Below are positions 7,746-16,616 of a stretch of DNA of 64,000 nucleotides, in pieces; position 1 is the first letter of the stretch, and every line of letters starts with the position of its first letter. A program made the translations under genes and the position numbers. The DNA lies in NCBI RefSeq assembly GCF_000814005.1, contig NZ_JWLK01000006.1, positions 186,001 through 250,000 on the forward strand, in the 5' to 3' direction. The notes beneath the pieces were generated by a model that was not told where the DNA came from, made no database searches, and worked only from the letters and a program-made list of their open reading frames with translations. The stretch is from Ruegeria sp. ANG-S4 (GTDB taxonomy: Bacteria > Pseudomonadota > Alphaproteobacteria > Rhodobacterales > Rhodobacteraceae).

Positions 7746-10700
7746 CTAGTAGTCGCGTTCGAAAAAGATACCCAACCCTGTTTCTCCACGCCCGTCTACC
7801 GTGCCCCGAACGGTGAAACTGTCGGTGACGTCGAGGTTCAGGTTCACCTCGGTATCGCCCTCGGTATTAACGGTGAAGTCGGTATAGAGATTATCGCTCA
7901 GATACGCGCCGGCACCCAAACGGCCAGCGCCGCCTTCCGTTGCGCCAATGTCAATCGTATCCACACCGGTGGCATCCCGCACGCCCTTGGTCGCGTCTCC
8001 ACCCGCACCGCTGAGTTGCGCCAGCGAGGCTGCCATCTGCGCGATGACGAAGGGCGAAAGCTCCGAGAAACGGTTGCCGAACAGCAGCATCGCCAACGCC
8101 TCTTCAGTGGGGCGCTCGGGGTCCGAGAACACGTCGACCTGCGGCGAATCCAAGGGCCCGGCGATTTCAATCGTGGCAGTTCCGTCCGATGTGCTGCTGG
8201 AGGATTCGAACTCGATATATGGCGTCAGGTCACCTTGCAGCGTCACGAGGCCTTTGGTCAGCGCAAGGCGACGGCCCAGAATGTCGATGTGACCCCGGAT
8301 CAACTCGATCTGGCCGGATGGGACGACGGCGGTTGTTGTGCCACCGATCTGGATGCGTCCGCCCAATTCCGCATTCACACCGCGTCCCCGAACAAAGACC
8401 GCCTTCGGAGCCAACAAACCGATATCGAGGGCGATGCGCGAGTTGCTTTTTGTGCCCTCTTCCTTTTCCACCAACTGAGCACGCTCGCGGGTGACAAAGC
8501 TGGCGTTGCTTTCGTTCACATGCGTGATCGGTGGGATTGGTGCTGCACCAACCGCTCCGGCGGCTGCGGCAAGGTTGATGTTGGTTTCGCCAAAGTTGAT
8601 CTGACCGGCGATCGAACTGTTGCCGGCCAGCGCACCGCTCATGGCGATCTGGCCGTTCAGAATGGTTTCGTAAAGCAGGTCATCGGTCAGCACCAGATTG
8701 TTGATCGATGTCGTGATTTGCGCATTGAAGGGCGGTGTCAGGCCGACAGGGCCATTCACGGTAAAACCGCCGCCAGCGCGCACGCCGCCTTGCATTGCAA
8801 TCGTTGCACGGCTTTGGGCCAGGGTGATTGTCCCGCCGATACCTGTGATCGTTTGCCCTACGGATGGCAATGCCATTGCGGTGCCGGAGGTTGTGATTGT
8901 CCCGCTGAGCGCACCCAGCGAAGGCGCACCCTTCAGGGCAAGATCGTATTGGGCGGTCCCTTCGATGGTATTGGGAGAAATGAATCTGTTCGCGATGCCG
9001 ATGTTGATGCCGCCCTTCATGGTCAGATCGGCGTTTCCGCTGGCTTCGTCGAATGTTCCCGCGACATTGGTGTTCAGTTGGGCAGGCCCCTCGGCCTTGG
9101 CATCAATCGTCCAGACGCCATTGTTCCGACTGGCCTTGCCATTGGCCGCGATGGTGCCGGGAAACTCGGGGGCAAACCGTTCCACCTTGTTGAGACGCGC
9201 CTCGAAATCCACGTCCGCGGCGCCATCGGTTGTCACCGTGCCGCTCAGGTTCGCGTAAGAGCTGTCTGGTCCTTGCAGCCTGACATCGCCTTCAAGGCCG
9301 GACCCCGTCGGTGCAACGTTTCCATCCAATGTCAACGGACCGCTGAGAGTCTGGGACAAGCGCCCGACATCGTCCAGAGCGGCCGAGAAATTCAGGCCCC
9401 CTTGCGTACGGTCCAGTTTGCCGGAGGCGTCGGCCGTTAGCGCGGTTCCGTTCAGGCTGAATGTGCGGATGTCCAGCCCCTGATCATTGTTCACCGCATC
9501 CACGTTCAGTGTCGTTCGGCCTTGTATCAACTCGTCAACGATCGCGATCCCGGTCGAGATGTCATTGGCAGTGACCAGGCCCTGAACATCGAAAGTCCGA
9601 TCTGCCTGCTGCCCGCTGCCTTCGACCTCGGCGCGGACCGAGCCAGTAAGATCGCGATTGGCGAGGCCCGAGAACAAAGACAGGTCGGGCACATTCAGCT
9701 TTGCTTGTCCATCGACCGCAAGATCGCCGGTCGGGTCATCGACCGTGGCCGCGACCTCGGCGGTCAGCGCCGTACCGTTCACGGTGGCCTCGCGAACGAC
9801 GATCTGATCGCCGGAACGTGCGCCGTCGAACTCAACCGTTGTTCGCCCTGTCAAAAGCGGGTCAATATCAGCCATCCCGGTCTGGATGTTGTTGGCAATC
9901 ACGCTGGCCGTTCCGTCGAATTCCAACGTCTGCACCGTCCCGGTGCCATCCACCTGTGCCTGTAGCGATCCGCTCAGGTCTCGTTTGGCGAGACCGGAGA
10001 AAACTGAAAGATCGCTGGCGTTCACATTGGCTTGCCCGTCAATAGTCAGATTGCCGCCGGGTGTGGTGACGACGCCGTCGGCTTGCGCGTCCAATGCCGC
10101 GGATGAGATCGAAAACGCCCTCACGGTTATCCCGTCCGAGTCCCGCTTACCGTCCAGCACGATATCGGTTTCACCGGCGATCACGGGGTCAATATCGTCT
10201 CTGCCGGTGACCAGATCCCGCCCGATGAGCATCACTTTACCGTCAAAGCTGCGCTCCAGTGGCGAACCACTCCCCTCAACGCGGATGGATGCGTTTCCGC
10301 CGAGATCAAGCTTGGCAACTTCGGAGAATCGCGACAGGTCGTCGGCAATCAGCGCCGCTGTTCCGTCGACCTGCAAACCGGTTTCCAGTCCGCTGATTAC
10401 CGCGTCGGCCTCAAATGAATAGTCGCTGCCAATGATCTCAAACCCTGTCAGCTTCACAGTCTGGTCGTTGCCATAATCGAATTGGCCGTCCAGGGTGATG
10501 CGGTCACCGACAGCGGCGTTGAGAGCCGGGTCCGACATATCTATGCCGTCAAGGGCGGCCTGAAGATCGCCATCGATTGTAAATGCGCCGCTTTGATCCA
10601 GTGTTCCTTGCCCGGCGAACTGCGCCCGTTCCAAATCGATCTGAGCAGCTTCAACGTCATTGGCCGTGATGCTCAGATCCCAAAGATTGCCGTTCTTGAC

Positions 10701-11834
10701 GTCATACAGGGCCGACAGCTGGGCCGCCCCAATCGCAGTTTCGCCGCCGCTGATGGGCAGAACGACCCGGTCACCGTCTGGCGGTGTGATACGACCTTGC
10801 ACCGCCACCAGTTGCAGCGCACCGCCTGCCGCAAGGCTGATCTGGCTCTCCAGCATTAACGCCTGAGAGGTGATCTCGATATCCGAGATGTCCAACGCCC
10901 CATCCGAATGGGTTCGCCCGTCGACGAAGAGCTTTGTGTCGGTGCCAAAGAAGGTGTCCATTTCTTCGGCAAGGAACGGTGTCAAATCGCCGCCCAAATC
11001 TGCCGTGAACGCAATGCCATCATCCGCGCTGGCTGCCGCTGTCGGGGCGGCACGCAACCGAACCTGACCTGTGACGCGCAACTGGTCATCGCTGCTCAGG
11101 CCAATATCGGCGGTGAAATCCGTGATCGGCCCGGACCCTTTGGCCGTCAACCCAATCGGAGGACTATCCGGGATTTTCAAGGCGGTTGAAATGAGCCCGC
11201 CAGATGCCTCGGCCACGGTCAGATCCAGATTGATTTCGCGGCTCGAGTTCTGGAAGCCCGCAGTCAGATCAATCGTGTCTCCGGCTCTGTCCAGACGATC
11301 AATGTTCAAAGTGGTATCAAGCGTCCCATCTGCGAGGGACAGGTTGCCTTTCACCGTCAGATCGGCCGCGACGCCGATCAACGGCTCACCCAGCGACAGA
11401 TCGTCAATGCGAAGCTCACCGATTTCGATGGACACCGGCAATTCCGGCAATTGGAACGGCTGCGTTTCGGCCGAGGGTGGCGGTGCCTCTTTTGTCGTTG
11501 TTCCGGGTGCGCGGGCAATGTCGATCTCTTGCGCGACAAGGGCGTTCACCGAAAACCGCCCACGCAAAAGGCCCAACCGGTTCCAATCCAGCTCGGCCCC
11601 CTTGATCGTCAACCAGACGCCTTCATCATCCGCAACCGTGATTTCCTGTATCGTCGCACGCGAGCTGAGCGCACCTTCCAAACCGACGACGCGCACGTTC
11701 TGATCGTCGCCGGACAGCGTATCCTGCAGGAAACGTTCGATCATGCTGCCGCCGTCTTCATCCTGTGCCAAGGCTGGCACTGACGCGACAAGCATCGACG
11801 CGCCAAGAAGAAGAGGATATGCAGCGCGGCGCAT
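7746..11834 (-). CDS. tamB: translocation and assembly module protein TamB
   Basis: This large protein (1362 residues) would be anchored in the inner membrane and span the periplasm. With TamA it helps insert outer-membrane proteins or carry lipids. A short hydrophobic N-terminus (about 4-23) ends in VPALAQDE. The long body is made of beta-rich repeats typical of AsmA/TamB proteins, and the C-terminal third (from about 1040) matches the TamB/DUF490 domain, ending in FERDY. I chose the ATG at 11834, which overlaps the tamA stop (TGATG); a TTG three bases earlier is possible. A striking 109-residue internal repeat is listed separately. Confidence 0.9.
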   Translation of the reverse strand: MRRAAYPLLLGASMLVASVPALAQDEDGGSMIERFLQDTLSGDDQNVRVVGLEGALSSRATIQEITVADDEGVWLTIKGAELDWNRLGLLRGRFSVNALVAQEIDIARAPGTTTKEAPPPSAETQPFQLPELPVSIEIGELRIDDLSLGEPLIGVAADLTVKGNLSLADGTLDTTLNIDRLDRAGDTIDLTAGFQNSSREINLDLTVAEASGGLISTALKIPDSPPIGLTAKGSGPITDFTADIGLSSDDQLRVTGQVRLRAAPTAAASADDGIAFTADLGGDLTPFLAEEMDTFFGTDTKLFVDGRTHSDGALDISDIEITSQALMLESQISLAAGGALQLVAVQGRITPPDGDRVVLPISGGETAIGAAQLSALYDVKNGNLWDLSITANDVEAAQIDLERAQFAGQGTLDQSGAFTIDGDLQAALDGIDMSDPALNAAVGDRITLDGQFDYGNDQTVKLTGFEIIGSDYSFEADAVISGLETGLQVDGTAALIADDLSRFSEVAKLDLGGNASIRVEGSGSPLERSFDGKVMLIGRDLVTGRDDIDPVIAGETDIVLDGKRDSDGITVRAFSISSAALDAQADGVVTTPGGNLTIDGQANVNASDLSVFSGLAKRDLSGSLQAQVDGTGTVQTLEFDGTASVIANNIQTGMADIDPLLTGRTTVEFDGARSGDQIVVREATVNGTALTAEVAATVDDPTGDLAVDGQAKLNVPDLSLFSGLANRDLTGSVRAEVEGSGQQADRTFDVQGLVTANDISTGIAIVDELIQGRTTLNVDAVNNDQGLDIRTFSLNGTALTADASGKLDRTQGGLNFSAALDDVGRLSQTLSGPLTLDGNVAPTGSGLEGDVRLQGPDSSYANLSGTVTTDGAADVDFEARLNKVERFAPEFPGTIAANGKASRNNGVWTIDAKAEGPAQLNTNVAGTFDEASGNADLTMKGGINIGIANRFISPNTIEGTAQYDLALKGAPSLGALSGTITTSGTAMALPSVGQTITGIGGTITLAQSRATIAMQGGVRAGGGFTVNGPVGLTPPFNAQITTSINNLVLTDDLLYETILNGQIAMSGALAGNSSIAGQINFGETNINLAAAAGAVGAAPIPPITHVNESNASFVTRERAQLVEKEEGTKSNSRIALDIGLLAPKAVFVRGRGVNAELGGRIQIGGTTTAVVPSGQIELIRGHIDILGRRLALTKGLVTLQGDLTPYIEFESSSSTSDGTATIEIAGPLDSPQVDVFSDPERPTEEALAMLLFGNRFSELSPFVIAQMAASLAQLSGAGGDATKGVRDATGVDTIDIGATEGGAGRLGAGAYLSDNLYTDFTVNTEGDTEVNLNLDVTDSFTVRGTVDGRGETGLGIFFERDY
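9410..10400 (-). repeat. three-copy, 109-residue internal repeat in TamB
   Basis: The motif DLSxFSxxAxxDLxG begins at codons ending at 10340, 10013 and 9686, exactly 327 bases (109 residues) apart; these are TamB residues 499, 608 and 717. Each is followed by V(D/E)G(S/T)G and later by a block like LIxGRTTxxxD...GTALTA. The period is exact although the sequences have diverged. Outer limits are approximate. Confidence 0.8.
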
Positions 11835-13702
11835 CAAAAGGCTTGTCCGATCCCCAAATAGAATTGCAATCCGTCGCCCGTGTCACCCTGAACCGGCAGG
11901 GCAAGGTCAAACCGCAGCGGGCCAAAACCACCCAAATCATACCGGATGCCAATGCCTGCGCCAGAATGAAATTCGGCGTTCGTACTTACAAACGAGGATT
12001 CGTCGACCGCGCCGTAGTCGTAAAACCCAACAAGGGATATCGCCTCGGTCACCTTTCCGCGTATCTCGCCGGAAAAGCCAAGGAAGGATCGACCGCCCGC
12101 CACTTCGTCACCGACGGGAATGCCCAGGCTTTCGAAAGGTTGGCCGCGAACGGTTCCTGCGCCACCGGAAAAGAACAAAAAGTCCGGCGTCACACCGGAC
12201 GGCGATGGGCCAAGAACCGACCCTAGCTGGACACGACCGGCCAGAACCAATCGCCCGCCGGTTCCAAGACTTGTATAGGCGCGGCCATCAACAAACACCC
12301 GCAGGCCCGAGTCGGTTCCTGAAAATCCGGCAAAAGGCATGGCCTGCGAATCCAGATAGAAACCGCGCGTGGCGCTTACCTTGCTGTCACGCTCGTCCCA
12401 TTCTGATCTGAACGGGAGAATGAAGTAGCGGAACTTTCGTCCGTCCCCGTAGGCATCGTCCGCATCAGACCATTGGAAACCTGCCGAGGCTTCGGCATAG
12501 AGCCTGTCCGAGAATGTGCGGCGCGCACCGTAGGCCAGCGAAGCGATGGTCACATTGTAGTTTTCGGTGTTGCGCCTCTCCAGCAAAGCGCTCCAGAACG
12601 TGTTGTCATCCGGACCAAGGCGGTCTGGTTGATCAAGCCGTAACCCAATACGCCCATCAAGATCTTCGGCCCCGCCGATATTGCGAAGGGCGAGTTCAAA
12701 CCGCAGCCTCTCGGCCCGCCGGAACACATTGCGGTGCGTCCATGTCGCCGTCAGGTCCACGCCATCGCGCGAGGCAATTTCGGCCCCGAAGGTGATCCGA
12801 CGCGGCGGCAAGTCCTCGAAAGTCGCGTCAAAATCAAGTGTTCCGTCGGGGTTGGGGTTTTCGCGCTCTTTGATCGACACGGTACTGAACGTACCGGTCC
12901 GTCTTAACCGCGTGCCCACTTTTTGGATTTCCGCTGGCGAGTAAACCTCGCCCGTGGGAAAGCCCGCGATTTTCTCAATCGACCGGCGACGCACTTTGGT
13001 GTCACCGCTAATGAACAGCTTCCCGAAAGTCAGGCGCGGACCCGGGGCAAGGTCAATTTCCGAATCCAGCCGCGCTTGTTTGTGGCGGGCAATGACCTTC
13101 TGATCCTCGACTTCCGCCTTGGCATGACCCGCATCCCGCCAACCCTGAATACCGGCAGAGGCTGCTTGTTGAATTGCCCCGGTTGTGGCGCGTTTTCCGG
13201 TTGCGTATTCCTCGGGCAATTCGGTGCCGGGCGACAGCGGCTCAACAATCGCCGTTCCGAAAGAATAAACCGGACCGGGGTTCACCTGAATAACGGCGCG
13301 TTTGAACTGCGGCGGCGCTTCAAGCGAGTTGATATCGGCCGCCTCCTGACCGTCCAGCTTGATGCTGACGACGGGTGCGAAGTACCCCTCGTCATACATG
13401 ATCTGCACAATCGTTCTGTAATCCGACAGTGCAGCAGACAGGACTTCCAGCGGGGTGTCCAACCCGCGGGATTCAGCGGTAAAGACGGAAGAGGTTTCCT
13501 CCAGCCGCTCGACCACATCTTCGGGTGCGCCAGGGGCGGACAGGCTGATTTCAAGGGCAGAAGCAAGTGTGGGGGAGACGGTCGCCAGCGCAGCGAAAGC
13601 CCAACCTCTCAGAACGCGCTGCGGTCTGCCCCGTGTCACCATATGTCTCAACTGCCCCAAGCTGAAATCGTTATCGCCGCGAAAAAACGATAATCGCAAC
13701 AT
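11834..13702 (-). CDS. tamA: outer-membrane assembly protein TamA (BamA/Omp85 family)
   Basis: This 622-residue Omp85-type outer-membrane protein is the partner of TamB. POTRA domains occupy roughly residues 75-300. The C-terminal 16-strand barrel includes the GGAGTVRGQPFESLG block (the conserved VRGY-like lid motif) and ends in FYLGIGQAF, a typical C-terminal beta signal with terminal Phe. The ATG at 13702 gives a long N-terminus. The ATG at 13642 would place a cleaner signal peptide (WAFAALATVSPTLASA) at the start and may be the true one. The stop overlaps the tamB start. Confidence 0.9.
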   Translation of the reverse strand: MLRLSFFRGDNDFSLGQLRHMVTRGRPQRVLRGWAFAALATVSPTLASALEISLSAPGAPEDVVERLEETSSVFTAESRGLDTPLEVLSAALSDYRTIVQIMYDEGYFAPVVSIKLDGQEAADINSLEAPPQFKRAVIQVNPGPVYSFGTAIVEPLSPGTELPEEYATGKRATTGAIQQAASAGIQGWRDAGHAKAEVEDQKVIARHKQARLDSEIDLAPGPRLTFGKLFISGDTKVRRRSIEKIAGFPTGEVYSPAEIQKVGTRLRRTGTFSTVSIKERENPNPDGTLDFDATFEDLPPRRITFGAEIASRDGVDLTATWTHRNVFRRAERLRFELALRNIGGAEDLDGRIGLRLDQPDRLGPDDNTFWSALLERRNTENYNVTIASLAYGARRTFSDRLYAEASAGFQWSDADDAYGDGRKFRYFILPFRSEWDERDSKVSATRGFYLDSQAMPFAGFSGTDSGLRVFVDGRAYTSLGTGGRLVLAGRVQLGSVLGPSPSGVTPDFLFFSGGAGTVRGQPFESLGIPVGDEVAGGRSFLGFSGEIRGKVTEAISLVGFYDYGAVDESSFVSTNAEFHSGAGIGIRYDLGGFGPLRFDLALPVQGDTGDGLQFYLGIGQAF

Positions 13703-13798
13703 GTTGAATTCATCTTAGAGCATCTGTTGGCCATCAGGGGAAGGATTTAATCCATTCTACCCCTGTTTTGCGACCCGGTGTGGTCGGTTAGACCAAGC

Positions 13799-15022
13799 CT
13801 AAAGACCTGCGTTTTGAAACCAACGGATGATCGCTTGGCGATCCTCGGGCTCCATGTAAGTTACGTTGGCAGGCGGCATCGCATGTGAGACGCCCGACTG
13901 AAGGTAAATCTGTTGCGCGTTGCGGGCGATGTCGCCTTCGGTTTCCAAAAGCACACCTTTAGGGGCCCACAAAATACCCTCCCAAACGGGCTCGCGCGCG
14001 TGGCACATCGAGCAGCGTCCCAGCACGATCTCATGCGCCTCGGCAAAGCCGTCCGCGGCGGCATAGCGCTGTTCGTAAGGCGTCAGCGGTTGGGCCTCGG
14101 CCTCTTCGACTGGTTGGTACATCGGCGCGGTCGACAGCCACATGATCGCAATGAACAGCAAAGCGGTGACAAGCCATGTCCATGTCGGATCGCCCGCGCG
14201 CGCATGTCGCGTGTTAAAGTAGTGCCGAATGGTAACGCCCATCAGGAACACAAGCGCTGCGATAATCCAGTTGTATTCGGTTGCGAAAGCCAAAGGGTAA
14301 TGGTTCGACAACATCAGGAACACGACCGGCAAGGTCAGATAGTTGTTGTGGGTCGAACGCAGCTTGGCGATTTTGCCGTATTTCGGGTCCGGAGTGCGCC
14401 CGTTCTTGAGATCGTCCACAACAATCCGCTGGTTCGGCATGATGATGAAAAACACGTTCGCCGTCATTATGGTGGCCGTGAAGGCCCCCAGATGCAGCAT
14501 CATCGCACGGCCCGTGAAAATCTGGTTGTAACCCCAGCCCATCGCGACCAGCAGTGCAAACAGCAACACCATCAACAAGGTCGGGCGTTCGCCCAGCCCC
14601 GATTTGCAAAGATAGTCGTAAACCAACCACCCGACTGTCAGCGACGCGGCTGAGATCAGAATGCCTTGCCAAAGCGCCAGATCCGCCTTTTGGGCATCGA
14701 TCAGATAAAGTTCTCCGCCGACCCAATAGACGATCATCAACAGCGCCGCCCCACTCAGCCAGGTCGCATAGCTTTCCCATTTGAACCAGGTCAGGTGTTC
14801 CGGCATCCGTTCAGGGGCAACCAGGTATTTCTGAATGTGGTAGAACCCGCCGCCATGGACCTGCCATTCCTCGCCATCGGCCGGGCCCGGAATGTCGCGG
14901 TTCAGACCAAGGTCCAATGCGATGAAGTAAAAAGATGAACCGATCCAGGCGATAGCAGTGATGACGTGCAGCCAGCGCACGGCAAAAGCCATCCAATCCC
15001 AGAACACGGCGAAGTCGTACAT
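13799..15022 (-). CDS. puuD: membrane-bound urate hydroxylase with C-terminal cytochrome c domain
   Basis: This 407-residue inner-membrane enzyme oxidises urate to 5-hydroxyisourate and sends electrons to the respiratory chain rather than to O2 as soluble uricase does. About eight or nine hydrophobic helices fill residues 10-310, with conserved blocks WLHVITAIAWIGSSFYF and HLGAFTATIMTANVFF. The periplasmic C-terminus has one heme c site, CSMCH, at C337/C340/H341, followed by the distal Met region SHAMPPANVTYM. It is divergent from the LysR gene at 15119 and heads the purine cluster. Confidence 0.92.
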   Translation of the reverse strand: MYDFAVFWDWMAFAVRWLHVITAIAWIGSSFYFIALDLGLNRDIPGPADGEEWQVHGGGFYHIQKYLVAPERMPEHLTWFKWESYATWLSGAALLMIVYWVGGELYLIDAQKADLALWQGILISAASLTVGWLVYDYLCKSGLGERPTLLMVLLFALLVAMGWGYNQIFTGRAMMLHLGAFTATIMTANVFFIIMPNQRIVVDDLKNGRTPDPKYGKIAKLRSTHNNYLTLPVVFLMLSNHYPLAFATEYNWIIAALVFLMGVTIRHYFNTRHARAGDPTWTWLVTALLFIAIMWLSTAPMYQPVEEAEAQPLTPYEQRYAAADGFAEAHEIVLGRCSMCHAREPVWEGILWAPKGVLLETEGDIARNAQQIYLQSGVSHAMPPANVTYMEPEDRQAIIRWFQNAGL

Positions 15023-15099
15023 GCGAAAGCTCTCCGGTAAGTTGCCGCCACACTAGGCAAACGGGCTTTTCTTCGGTATTCCCGTATATTGTCAAACTG

Positions 15100-15116
15100 T
15101 ATCAAAAAAAACGATA
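15100..15116 (+). promoter_or_regulatory. candidate LysR box between puuD and the LysR gene
   Basis: TATC (15100-15103) and GATA (15113-15116) are separated by 9 bases, which gives the classic ATC-N9-GAT LysR box. It ends 2 bases before the regulator's ATG and lies about 80 bases upstream of puuD, so it could mediate autorepression and control of puuD. Sequence evidence only. Confidence 0.4.
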
Positions 15117-15118
15117 AG

Positions 15119-16039
15119 ATGTCCTATCTCGACAATATCCGTACCTTTGTTCGTGTCTATGATTTGGGCAGTATGTCCGCTGCAGGGCGGGACCTGCGCA
15201 TTTCGCCAGCAGTCACTTCGGCCCGGATATCGCAGCTTGAGGATCACCTGGGTGTTCGCCTGTTTCAGCGCACGACCCGTAACCTGTCGCCGACCGAGCA
15301 GGGCAAGGCCTTCTACCCTGGTGCAGTTTCGGTTTTGGACGCGGTGGACGAGGCCGAAGCACAGGTCACACATTTGACTGAAGCGCCCCGAGGCTCGCTG
15401 TTTGTGGCGGCGCCTCTTGGGGTCGGGCGTCGGCTCCTTGCCCCTCATGTGCCTGATTTTTTGTCGCAATACCCCGAGATCGACGTACGGCTGCGGTTGA
15501 CCGACCGATCCGTTGATCTGACCACAGAAGGGTTGGATCTGGCTTTCTTCATTGGCCAGCCCGAAGATAGCACGCTGCGCATCAGAAAGATTGCCGATTG
15601 CCAGCGCGTCCTGTGTGCCGCACCCGAATACGTGGACCGGCGCGGTATGCCGCTAACGGGCAACGACCTGATTGCGGACAAGCACGAATGCCTGAACCTG
15701 CGGTTCCCCGGAGCAACCGAGTTTCAGTGGTCGCTTGAGACGCCGGAAGGCTCAAAGCGGTTTGCCGTGACCGGGCGCTTTGAGTGTGATGACGGCGACG
15801 TGCTGACGGATTGGGCGCTTTCCGGGCAGGGCATCGCCATGAAGCCTAAGTTCGAAGTTGCCGATTACCTGAAAACGGGGCGTTTGGTTGCGGTCGCGCA
15901 GCAGACCCCGCCGACGCCGGTGCAAATGGCCTGCCTGTATACCCACCGCCGCCACCAGGATCCCAAAGCGCGACTGTTCATGGACTTTATGATTGAACGA
16001 ATTGGCAAGGTCGTTCGCAGCGCCGAGGAAGCCGCCTGA
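15119..16039 (+). CDS. LysR-family transcriptional regulator of the purine cluster (inferred)
   Basis: This 306-residue protein has a LysR winged helix-turn-helix at residues 1-60 (MSYLDNIRTFVRVYDLGSMS, then LEDHLGVRLFQRTTR) and an effector domain of the CrgA/AaeR-like subgroup from about residue 88. The ATG at 15119 starts at the family-conserved position; a TTG 30 bases upstream is less likely. It lies between puuD and uraH and is divergent from puuD, so control of urate breakdown is a fair inference. Confidence 0.85.
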   Translation: MSYLDNIRTFVRVYDLGSMSAAGRDLRISPAVTSARISQLEDHLGVRLFQRTTRNLSPTEQGKAFYPGAVSVLDAVDEAEAQVTHLTEAPRGSLFVAAPLGVGRRLLAPHVPDFLSQYPEIDVRLRLTDRSVDLTTEGLDLAFFIGQPEDSTLRIRKIADCQRVLCAAPEYVDRRGMPLTGNDLIADKHECLNLRFPGATEFQWSLETPEGSKRFAVTGRFECDDGDVLTDWALSGQGIAMKPKFEVADYLKTGRLVAVAQQTPPTPVQMACLYTHRRHQDPKARLFMDFMIERIGKVVRSAEEAA

Positions 16040-16051
16040 AACCTGCCGCCG

Positions 16052-16408
16052 CTAGCTTCCTCGATAGGTGGAATACCCGAAAGGCGACAGCAGAAGTGGT
16101 ACGTGGTAATGCGCCTCGGCATCGGACATGCCAAAGCGGATTGGAACCTCATCCAGAAACAGCGGGTCCTCGTTTGCCTGGTTGGTTTCGCGCAGATAAT
16201 CTCCGGCACAGAAAACCAACTCATAAGTCCCTGTTCTAAAATCGCTTTGCGGCAGGATCGGGCTGTCGGTGCGGCCATCGGCATTAGTGACCACTTCGGC
16301 CAGTTTGTGACGGGAATTGTCGGCCACCCGATAAAGCACAATCTTCAGCCCTTGGGCCGGGCAGCCACGTGCCGTGTCCAGTACGTGCGTCGTCAGATAT
16401 CCAGCCAC
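16052..16408 (-). CDS. uraH: 5-hydroxyisourate hydrolase
   Basis: This 118-residue transthyretin-like enzyme hydrolyses the PuuD product 5-hydroxyisourate to OHCU. It begins with the family's LTTHVLDTARGCPA block (catalytic His in the first beta strand) and ends with the diagnostic YRGS tail. No signal peptide is visible, so it is cytoplasmic. It converges with the LysR gene (12 bases between stops) and is divergent from the puuE-uraD gene. Confidence 0.95.
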   Translation of the reverse strand: MAGYLTTHVLDTARGCPAQGLKIVLYRVADNSRHKLAEVVTNADGRTDSPILPQSDFRTGTYELVFCAGDYLRETNQANEDPLFLDEVPIRFGMSDAEAHYHVPLLLSPFGYSTYRGS

Positions 16409-16541
16409 CGAAACCTCCTAAATCTCATCGCGTCGTCAGCGTCCCACGACATGCGGTCCTGCGCAAACAGGTAGTGATTGACACAGTTTGGTTTGAAACC
16501 CGAGCTTTTGGGAATGCCGAAAGAAACGGAAACAGCGTTTT

Positions 16542-16562
16542 GATTGATTTGATAATTCAATC
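16542..16562. promoter_or_regulatory. inverted repeat in the uraH / puuE divergent promoter
   Basis: GATTGA (16542-16547) and TCAATC (16557-16562) form a perfect dyad with a 9-base spacer, in the 208-base gap between two outward-facing purine genes. The region is locally A+T-rich. The spacing suits a LysR-type dimer site, but nothing proves binding. Confidence 0.35.
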
Positions 16563-16616
16563 GGTCATTGTGCGATAAAGCAAAGCGATCAGACATAAAG
16601 CCAGGCGGAACTCAGA

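Noticed and set aside
7605..9440. 611-codon plus-strand frame opposite tamB
   Set aside because: Shadow of the tamB coding frame in G+C-rich DNA; no recognisable domain.
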